From assembly GCA_900764415.1 (NCBI GenBank), contig CAAFOA010000071.1, positions 1-7,522 of the forward strand: a DNA stretch of 7,522 nt, given 5' to 3'. The notes under the pieces were generated by a model. That model saw nothing but the letters and a program-made list of their open reading frames with translations. It was not told the origin of the DNA and ran no database searches. The translations under genes and the position numbers were made by a program. Below, in pieces: positions 1-4,892 of the stretch (position 1 is its first letter; each line of letters begins with the position of its first letter). This DNA comes from an uncultured Collinsella sp. GTDB taxonomy: Bacteria; Actinomycetota; Coriobacteriia; Coriobacteriales; Coriobacteriaceae.

Positions 1-529
1 CCTTGGGATCGCGCACATGGCAGGTCAAATCCTCGGGATAATCCTCCGACGCCAGCACCACACGCTTTTGGCTAAACGTCTGCCCATCGGCGCTCTCGAC
101 AAACACGGTATCGGCGCGACGACCGGTGTTGACATAGTCATAGACACCGTCAGCATCGGGGAGCTTAACATTGCCGGTATAGAGCACGCGAATGCGGCCG
201 TTCTCGACCAAAGCCGAGCCCGAGTACACGCCATGGCAGTCGAACGGCTCGACGGGAAGCAGCGGCGCGCCAACATATTCCCAGTTCATAAGGTCGCGGC
301 TTGTGGCATGGCCCCACATCTTGACGCCGCCGTTCACATCAAACGGGGCATACTGAAAGTACGCGTGAAATACGCCATCTGCCTGGCAAAGACCGTTGGG
401 GTCATTGAGCCAACCCGCCGGCGGCATAATGTGGAAGTGCTGGCCATACGCGCCGTGACCGCACTCAGAGGCGGCAGCGTCAACAGCGGCAACCAGCTTT
501 GCAAGGTCACGACCAAGTGCATTAGACAT
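1..529 (-). CDS. scrB: Sucrose-6-phosphate hydrolase (GH32), N-terminal part, cut by the window edge
   Basis: This cytoplasmic glycoside hydrolase of family 32 is expected to cleave sucrose-6-phosphate into glucose-6-phosphate and fructose. The ATG at 529 opens 176 codons that continue past the left edge. The family signature is clear: HFHIMPPAGWLNDPNG at about residues 31-46 contains the nucleophile Asp43 in WLNDPNG. FQYAPF (58-63), MWGHATSRDLMNWE (71-84) and the YSGSAL block near 102-107 follow. The RDP motif with the transition-state-stabilising Asp174 lies at the cut end. The C-terminal acid/base Glu motif and the beta-sandwich domain lie outside the window. The start is supported by an in-frame TAG four codons upstream and by AGGA seven bases before the ATG. 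The permease gene ends 94 bases upstream on the same strand, which favours sucrose-6-phosphate over free sucrose or fructan as substrate. That specificity comes from context, not from a diagnostic residue. Confidence 0.93.
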   Translation of the reverse strand, partial: MSNALGRDLAKLVAAVDAAASECGHGAYGQHFHIMPPAGWLNDPNGLCQADGVFHAYFQYAPFDVNGGVKMWGHATSRDLMNWEYVGAPLLPVEPFDCHGVYSGSALVENGRIRVLYTGNVKLPDADGVYDYVNTGRRADTVFVESADGQTFSQKRVVLASEDYPEDLTCHVRDPK

Positions 530-578
530 ATCAAAGTCCTAACGGATCGAAAGTAACAAGGCACCAGATACGGGAAAC

Positions 579-603
579 GCCCGCGAGCATACAACCCGCG
601 GGC
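579..603 (-). promoter_or_regulatory. Intercistronic hairpin between the permease and hydrolase genes
   Basis: On the minus strand the sequence GCCCGCGGG, a 7-base loop, then CTCGCGGGC forms a 9-bp stem with one G-U pair. It begins about 20 bases after the permease stop and ends about 50 bases before the hydrolase start. It is followed only by GTTTCCC, not a proper U-tract, so it is not a convincing intrinsic terminator. A partial attenuator or a 3'-end stabiliser for the permease message is plausible but inferred. Nothing else recognisable lies in the 530-623 gap apart from the hydrolase ribosome binding site. Confidence 0.5.
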
Positions 604-623
604 ATCCCCTCAATCAAAAGCTC

Positions 624-2024
624 TTAGGCCTGCTCGGCTGCCTTGGGCTCGTCCTTGTACAGGACAAACGAGATGGCAAAGGACACGACCGCGGCAACCG
701 CGAACATGATCGCGTACTGCACGGGTTGGGCCAGGCACAGCAGGATACCAAAGATACCCGTAACGCCCGTGCCGGAGGCAGCCAGCGAAGTGAGCGCGCA
801 AACCAGGGCGCCGCAACCGCCGCCGATGCAGCCGGCGATGAAGGGCTTAAAGAAGCGCAGGTTTACACCAAAGATGGCCGGCTCAGTAATACCCATGAAG
901 GCGGACAGGGCCGAAGGAAGCGCCAAGCCCTTGATCTTGGCATCGCGGGTCTTAAAGGCAACGGCGAGCGCGGCGCCACCCTGGGCGATGTTGGCGGCGC
1001 TGGCGATGGGCAGCCAGTAGGTCACGCCGTACTGGGCGAGCTGACCCAGGTCGATGGCGGTGTACATCTGGTGGATACCGGTAACGACCGTGGGGGCATA
1101 GAACAGGCCGACGATAAAGGAGCCGATGCCGAAGGGCAGGGTGAGCAGGGCCTGGATCAAGCCGAGGATGGCGTTCTCGGCCCACACGAAGATGGGACCG
1201 ACAGCGATGAGCGTCACGAGCACGGTCACGAACACCGAGACGAGCGGGGTCACAAAGAGGTCGAACATCTCGGGAACGATCTTGTGCAGGCGCTTCTCGA
1301 GGAAGGCCAGAATGGCGCAGGCGATAACGATAGGGATCACGTGGCCCTGATAGCCGACCCACTCAAAGCTGTACACACCGGGAATGACGGTGACCATGGT
1401 CTGCACGCCCTCGGAGGCAACCGTATAGGCGCTCTGCAGCGAGGAGTTGATGAACGCACCGCCGACGACGGCACCCAGGTACGGGTTGGCACCAAAGGCC
1501 TTAGCCGCGGAGTAGCCGATAAGGATCTGCAGAATGCCGAAGGACGTTCCCGAGACCAGGTCGGCGATCTTATAAATAAAGTTATTGGTGTCGAGCGCGA
1601 TAAAGCCGTTGGAGGACATAAAGTTGAGGGCGCTCATAATGCCCAGCAGCAGGCCCGAAGCCACGATGGCGGGGATGATGGGGACAAAGATGTCGCCGAG
1701 CACCTTAATGGCACGCATAAAGATGTTCTGCTGCTGCGCGGCGGCCTCCTTGACCTCGGCCTTGGTGGCAGCCTCGACGCCGCTGAGCGCAATGAACTCG
1801 TCGTAGACCTTGTTGACGGTGCCGGTGCCAAAAATAATCTGAAGCTGGCCCTGGGCCTCAAAGACGCCCTTAGCGCCGTCGATATTCTCGAGGGCCTCCT
1901 TGTCGACCTTCGCGTTATCGGCAATCACCAGGCGCAGGCGCGTGGCGCAGTGTGCGGCCGAAACAACGTTGCCGGCGCCACCGATGTTGTTGAGCACCTC
2001 TTGGGCTGATTTGCGGTAGTCCAT
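624..2024 (-). CDS. scrA: PTS sucrose-type permease, EIIBC fusion
   Basis: This 466-residue inner-membrane phosphotransferase permease of the glucose/sucrose superfamily imports a sugar and phosphorylates it, here most likely sucrose to sucrose-6-phosphate. The N-terminal EIIB domain (about 1-85) carries the phosphorylation-site motif AAHCATRLR with Cys26. A short Ala/Gln/Lys-rich linker (about 86-100) leads into a hydrophobic EIIC domain (about 101-456). EIIC has GYQGHVIPI (224-232), TGIHQMY with His318, and the GITEP signature (378-382). The protein ends in a short charged tail without an EIIA domain, so it must borrow a separate EIIA of the glucose type. I chose the ATG at 2024 over an in-frame ATG at 2051 because EIIB domains start this way and because GGAGGAAAGGGA precedes it. 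The adjacent GH32 gene argues for sucrose and against trehalose, whose closely similar permeases pair with GH13 hydrolases. Expression is probably under the two operators upstream. Confidence 0.93.
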   Translation of the reverse strand: MDYRKSAQEVLNNIGGAGNVVSAAHCATRLRLVIADNAKVDKEALENIDGAKGVFEAQGQLQIIFGTGTVNKVYDEFIALSGVEAATKAEVKEAAAQQQNIFMRAIKVLGDIFVPIIPAIVASGLLLGIMSALNFMSSNGFIALDTNNFIYKIADLVSGTSFGILQILIGYSAAKAFGANPYLGAVVGGAFINSSLQSAYTVASEGVQTMVTVIPGVYSFEWVGYQGHVIPIVIACAILAFLEKRLHKIVPEMFDLFVTPLVSVFVTVLVTLIAVGPIFVWAENAILGLIQALLTLPFGIGSFIVGLFYAPTVVTGIHQMYTAIDLGQLAQYGVTYWLPIASAANIAQGGAALAVAFKTRDAKIKGLALPSALSAFMGITEPAIFGVNLRFFKPFIAGCIGGGCGALVCALTSLAASGTGVTGIFGILLCLAQPVQYAIMFAVAAVVSFAISFVLYKDEPKAAEQA

Positions 2025-2079
2025 GACTTCCCTTTCCTCCAACGGGCGCATTTACACCCGGCCATCTTTGACACTTACA

Positions 2080-2094
2080 CTGTAATCGTTTTCA
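2080..2094 (-). promoter_or_regulatory. LacI-family operator, gene-proximal copy upstream of scrA
   Basis: The plus strand reads CTGTAATCGTTTTCA, equivalent to TGAAAACGATTACA on the coding strand, an imperfect palindrome centred on CG as in LacI/GalR-family operators. It lies 56 bases upstream of the permease ATG and is identical over 15 bases to the copy at 2106-2120. It also fits a loose catabolite-responsive-element pattern. The neighbouring repressor, whose own start carries a related site, is the more likely binder. Confidence 0.8.
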
Positions 2095-2105
2095 GTTTCA
2101 TATAT

Positions 2106-2120
2106 CTGTAATCGTTTTCA
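2106..2120 (-). promoter_or_regulatory. LacI-family operator, distal copy upstream of scrA
   Basis: This is an exact second copy of the 15-base operator at 2080-2094, with centres 26 bp apart. The AT-rich stretch between the two copies (about 2095-2105) could hold a -10 element (TATATG on the minus strand), and TACTAT just upstream of this copy is another candidate. No good -35 pairs with either, so I do not place the promoter exactly. Two sites bracketing the likely promoter are what one expects for repression by a dimeric LacI-family protein. Confidence 0.8.
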
Positions 2121-2208
2121 TAGTAGGGTGAACGGTAGGAAAAAGCCGGCGAATGGTAGTTTTACGGCAAAAACAGGCGACTCAGAGGCAGGAAGACGTG
2201 CCCAGAGC

Positions 2209-3204
2209 CTAGACATTCATAAGCTGATGGCCGAGCTTGAGCGTCTTGAGACCGCGCTCCCCCTCCACGCCATCGAGCGTGTCGAGCAGCATGCTGGTGG
2301 CCTCGACGCCACTGGTCAGATACCCATAATGTACGGTGGGAATGCCGCCCGTCAGCGCGCGCAAAAACGCGTTGTCGCCAAAACCGCTCACGCGGTGTAT
2401 GCCCTCGCCCATGCCGCGAACCTCATCGATGGCACGCAGCGCGCCCGCCGCCATGGTGTCGGTCGCGCAGGCGATAAACGAAACATCGGGAGCGACGGAG
2501 AGCAGCTCACGCGCCGCGCCATAGCCGGAGTCGAGTGTAAACGAACCCAGGCGAATCAACGCGGCATCGAGCGGGTTACCCGCGGCGCGCAATCCGGCCT
2601 CAAAACCGCGACGGCGGTCATAACCAGCAGCGCGGTCCTCTTCGGTAACTCCAATATAGGCGATCTTGCCATCTACCCGACCAGCGAGCGCCTGGCCCAG
2701 CTCAAAGGCAGCCTCGTAATCGTCGTGATAGACGCACGCCGCGCCCTCGACGTTTTGGCCGATCAGCACAATGGGCACACGGCAAGACGCAATGGCCGCG
2801 CGATGTTCGTCGGTGATCATGGTCGCCACGAGAACGATGCCATCGACCGGGTGGTTCTGGAACAGGTCGAGATACTCGAGCTCACGCTTGGCCACGTTGT
2901 CAGTATTCGCGAGCAGCATCTGGTAGCCTCGGCGACCGAGCACCTGGCCAATGCCGGCGGTAATGCGGCTTACGGATTCCGAGTTGATTTTAGGCACGAT
3001 GACGCCGATGAGCTTGGTGGAGCCGGTGCGCAGCGCGCGAGCCTGGCTGGACCGCACGTATCCGGTCAGCTCAATCGCTTGCTTAATGCGCTCGGCCTTA
3101 TCCGCCGAGATATATCCACCGTTGAGGTAGCGCGAGACGGCGGCGCTCGAAACGCCGGCCAGCTCGGCCACATCTTTCATCTTTACCACGAGCACCCCTG
3201 TCAT
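2209..3204 (-). CDS. LacI/GalR-family repressor, probable sucrose-operon regulator
   Basis: This DNA-binding repressor has up to 331 residues. The N-terminal helix-turn-helix DVAELAGVSSAAVSRYLNGG (about 11-30) is followed by the hinge region (SSQARALRTGSTKLIGVIVP, about 52-71) that links it to a periplasmic-binding-protein-like sensor domain. Sensor-domain hallmarks include VDGIVLVAT (120-128), a sugar-pocket-like YDRRRGF (195-201), CATDTMAAGALRA (246-258) and SGFGD (273-277). The gene lies immediately upstream of the permease on the same strand, with paired LacI-type operators between them and a third at its own start. It is therefore likely a ScrR-type repressor induced by sucrose or a derivative, and autoregulated. 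The start is uncertain. The ATG at 3204 lacks a ribosome binding site and directly abuts the operator. A GTG at 3189 sits five bases after AGGGG and would give 326 residues. The ATG at 3180 would begin at MKDVAELAG. I list the longest form. Confidence 0.9.
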   Translation of the reverse strand: MTGVLVVKMKDVAELAGVSSAAVSRYLNGGYISADKAERIKQAIELTGYVRSSQARALRTGSTKLIGVIVPKINSESVSRITAGIGQVLGRRGYQMLLANTDNVAKRELEYLDLFQNHPVDGIVLVATMITDEHRAAIASCRVPIVLIGQNVEGAACVYHDDYEAAFELGQALAGRVDGKIAYIGVTEEDRAAGYDRRRGFEAGLRAAGNPLDAALIRLGSFTLDSGYGAARELLSVAPDVSFIACATDTMAAGALRAIDEVRGMGEGIHRVSGFGDNAFLRALTGGIPTVHYGYLTSGVEATSMLLDTLDGVEGERGLKTLKLGHQLMNV

Positions 3205-3218
3205 TGAAATCGCTTACA
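3205..3218 (-). promoter_or_regulatory. LacI-family operator at the repressor's own start (autoregulation)
   Basis: The plus strand reads TGAAATCGCTTACA, that is TGTAAGCGATTTCA in the other orientation. It differs from the scrA operators (TGTAATCGTTTTCA) at only 2 of 14 positions and shares the central CG. It touches the first possible ATG at 3204. A possible -10 element TATCAT (five of six consensus bases, minus strand, 3226-3221) lies just upstream, which would put transcription initiation inside the operator. No convincing -35 is visible, so the promoter part is weak. The operator itself is well supported by similarity to the two other sites. Confidence 0.7.
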
Positions 3219-3235
3219 CAATGATACCTGTTCGT

Positions 3236-3259
3236 TCCGGCGTTCTGACGAACGCCGGA
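3236..3259. repeat. Perfect 10-bp hairpin with 4-base loop upstream of the repressor
   Basis: TCCGGCGTTC, the loop TGAC, then GAACGCCGGA form a perfect inverted repeat. There is no T-tract on either side, so it is not an ordinary intrinsic terminator on either strand. It lies just upstream of the possible repressor -10 element and next to a much larger palindrome at 3274-3373. It could be part of the same repetitive element or an end-of-operon structure for the DUF4956 transcript. Confidence 0.65.
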
Positions 3260-3273
3260 CTACTCGACGCTAC

Positions 3274-3373
3274 GCGGGCATCTGCCGGGCGATCTGCCGC
3301 TCAAACCGTCGCTCGCGTACATGAAGTACGCGTCGCTCCTCTTTCGCGGCACCTCGCCACGGCAGATGCCCGC
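3274..3373. repeat. Roughly 100-base imperfect palindrome between the two operons
   Basis: The outer arms GCGGGCATCTGCCG (3274-3287) and CGGCAGATGCCCGC (3360-3373) are perfectly complementary over 14 bp. Moving inward, a one-base bulge is followed by GGCGA pairing (5 bp), two mismatches, and TGCCGC pairing (6 bp). After a large internal loop, CGCGTAC (3314-3320) pairs with GTACGCG (3326-3332) around the loop ATGAA. In total about 32 base pairs are formed. Short direct repeats also occur: ATCTGCCG at 3280 and 3292, and CGTCGCTC at 3307 and 3331. It lies after the stop of the envelope operon and before the repressor gene. A dispersed REP- or MITE-like element, or a large mRNA 3'-end structure, are the main options. 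Open frames across it look like chance. The remaining bases 3374-3431 show nothing else I can name. Confidence 0.7.
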
Positions 3374-3431
3374 TCGCTGACGTATGCTCGACCAGGAGCG
3401 CCCCTCTTTGTGCAATTTGCTCGCTAGGGTT

Positions 3432-4097
3432 CTAGCCGTGGTATTCGCCGTTGTACTGGATGAGCGTCAGGTCCTCCACGCCGTCGAGCGCGCGGATGGC
3501 GTCGGCATAGGGCATATCTACACCGTCCGAGAAGACCTCGACGGCCATCTCCACCCTGTCGCCGCGCATGGTCTTGGACTTAACGGTGAACTTGGTGCGA
3601 CCAAATGCACGCACGATGTCGTCGCCAGTGGTCTGGCCCGTGTAGTGAATGACCATCATGTACACGCGCGCCTTGTCCTGGTGGCTCGCAAAGCCGGCGA
3701 TCATCACCACGATGACCACCGCCGTGAGCCCCACGAGCGCATACATGCCGGCGCCCGCCGTAATGCCCGTGGTAATGGCCCAAAACAGATACAGCAGGTC
3801 GAGCGGGTCCTTGACCGCCGTACGATAGCGGACGATAGACAGAGCACCGACCATACCGAGCGAGATGACCACGTTCGTCGAGATCGCGAGCGTGACCATG
3901 CAGGTGAGCACGCACATGCCCACGAGCGTCACGGCAAAGCTGCGCGAATACACCACGCCGGTAAAAAAGCGTTTGTACACGTAATAGATCAGGATGCCCA
4001 TGGCGAGCGCCACGAGCAGCGACAGACCGATCTTGGCAGGGTCGACCTGGCCAAACGCCTCCAAGACGGAGTTCTTGAAAAAGTCCCTGGTGCTCAT
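3432..4097 (-). CDS. DUF4956-family membrane protein
   Basis: This 221-residue integral membrane protein is of the DUF4956 type, and its function is unknown. Hydrophobic segments lie at about 22-41, 53-72, 75-89, 100-117 and 118-136, giving four or five membrane passes. The conserved loop GALSIVRYRTAVKDPLD (84-100) is the family hallmark and places arginines and an aspartate at a membrane edge. A soluble domain of about 80 residues follows (140-221), with a beta-rich look and likely cytoplasmic. Known family members are often encoded beside VTC-domain and CotH proteins, as here. The gene begins three bases after the VTC gene's stop, with GAGGGG upstream of the ATG, so the two are probably made together. 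I infer a membrane partner for the VTC protein, perhaps for anchoring or product passage; the sequence does not prove this. It is the last gene of the operon. Confidence 0.85.
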   Translation of the reverse strand: MSTRDFFKNSVLEAFGQVDPAKIGLSLLVALAMGILIYYVYKRFFTGVVYSRSFAVTLVGMCVLTCMVTLAISTNVVISLGMVGALSIVRYRTAVKDPLDLLYLFWAITTGITAGAGMYALVGLTAVVIVVMIAGFASHQDKARVYMMVIHYTGQTTGDDIVRAFGRTKFTVKSKTMRGDRVEMAVEVFSDGVDMPYADAIRALDGVEDLTLIQYNGEYHG

Positions 4098-4100
4098 GGT

Positions 4101-4892
4101 CTAAATATCCCCTCGGTTCTCAAAATCCGATTCCCAGTAATTAAATCCGCGCAGGTAGGCAGTCTTTTCGTAACACAGGCAGTACTTGGAGACAGCCGTG
4201 AGCTCCGCCGCGCCCGGTGGCACCATATCGCGCACCAGCTGCGGGCAAAACTCGGTAAATTTGACCTCCATCACAAGCTTGCCGGGTTCTAGCACGGGCA
4301 TCGCGGGCAAGGTCGCGTCAAAGATATCAAAACTCCCCACCGCGGCGCGCACGTTCATGTCAAACGTAATGCGCACGGTGCCTTCGTCCATCACCCACGG
4401 CTCGCGCTCGTAATCCACGATGGTCCGCGGGCGCATCATGTTGCAGATGCACTCGATGTAGAACTCACGGCAGAGCTGGTGGGGGCTCCGCAGCAAAAAG
4501 TCGTAATCGCCGGCCAGGATCTGCTCAAACTCGTCGCGCGTGAGCGGCGCGTCCTCCTTGTAGATCCAGCTGCCGTACTTCTTTTTGCGCTCGAGCTTAA
4601 TCACCTTGTCGCCGCCGTTATAGATGCGCACGCGATACTTTTTGCGCATGAGAATACCGGCGTCTTTTTCCTCGTAGGCCGAGTTGCAGTAGTCGTCAAA
4701 ATACAGGCTGCGGATGGTGTAACCGCCCGCCCGTGCATGCTTGTCCAGCTTAAAGACCGGCGACATGCGACAGGCAAGCGCGGCGTGCTCGCCCTCGTTA
4801 ATGAGATATTTGAGTTCGTGGCGGTAGCGCTCCTGCGTAGCACGCGCAGGCGGGGCCGCCAGGCGCTCAAGCAGCGCGCTAGCCCTCCTCAT
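4101..4892 (-). CDS. VTC-domain protein (polyphosphate-polymerase type)
   Basis: This 263-residue soluble protein is built almost entirely of a VTC domain, the tunnel fold that in yeast Vtc4 makes inorganic polyphosphate from ATP. It lacks the SPX sensor and membrane segments of the yeast protein. Tunnel-type charged motifs occur in the expected order: HELKYLI (25-31, Lys28), RSLYFDD (61-67), YRVRIYN (86-92, Arg87 and Arg89), IKLERKKK (98-105), RPRTIVDYERE (154-164), VRITFD (173-178), LVMEVKF (206-212, Glu209 and Lys211) and SKYCLCYE (235-242). The matching to yeast residues is by eye. The start at 4892 has GGAGG six bases upstream, and that site lies inside the last codons of cotH. The two genes overlap by 14 bases, a sign of coupling. 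The first 20 residues, before the domain, look like a non-conserved leader. Activity could be polyphosphate synthesis or another triphosphate-consuming reaction. Confidence 0.88.
   Translation of the reverse strand: MRRASALLERLAAPPARATQERYRHELKYLINEGEHAALACRMSPVFKLDKHARAGGYTIRSLYFDDYCNSAYEEKDAGILMRKKYRVRIYNGGDKVIKLERKKKYGSWIYKEDAPLTRDEFEQILAGDYDFLLRSPHQLCREFYIECICNMMRPRTIVDYEREPWVMDEGTVRITFDMNVRAAVGSFDIFDATLPAMPVLEPGKLVMEVKFTEFCPQLVRDMVPPGAAELTAVSKYCLCYEKTAYLRGFNYWESDFENRGDI

Noticed and set aside
726..2009. A 427-codon plus-strand open frame opposite the permease gene
   Set aside because: It is rich in Gly, Asp, His, Arg and Gln without a recognisable domain, and it mirrors codon bias of the well-supported permease on the other strand. 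It is a shadow frame.
2080..2120. Reading the paired sites as CcpA catabolite-responsive elements
   Set aside because: The sequences fit the loose pattern, but a dedicated LacI-family gene with a matching site at its own start is next door, and Actinobacteria generally do not use CcpA in the Firmicutes manner. Kept only as an alternative.
2169..2203. Possible intrinsic terminator after the repressor gene (weak GGCA/TGCC stem and a later run of five T on the minus strand)
   Set aside because: The stem is only four pairs plus a wobble, and the T-run is more than ten bases away from it, so it does not form a convincing terminator.
2128..3207. A 359-codon plus-strand open frame opposite the repressor gene
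   Set aside because: It crosses the whole repressor and part of the operator region, and no family is recognisable. The minus-strand LacI-family reading is unambiguous.
3274..3373. CRISPR array or tRNA-like structure in the palindromic gap
   Set aside because: There are no regularly spaced repeats with unique spacers and no cloverleaf or anticodon arm. The structure is one long imperfect stem-loop.
3221..3427. A 68-codon plus-strand frame across the palindromic region
   Set aside because: It reads straight through the inverted repeats, has no family resemblance and no clear ribosome binding site. It is more likely a chance frame in repeat DNA.
3384..4292. A 302-codon plus-strand open frame opposite DUF4956 and the end of the VTC gene
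   Set aside because: It covers two good minus-strand genes and has the His/Arg/Asp-rich composition of an antisense frame.
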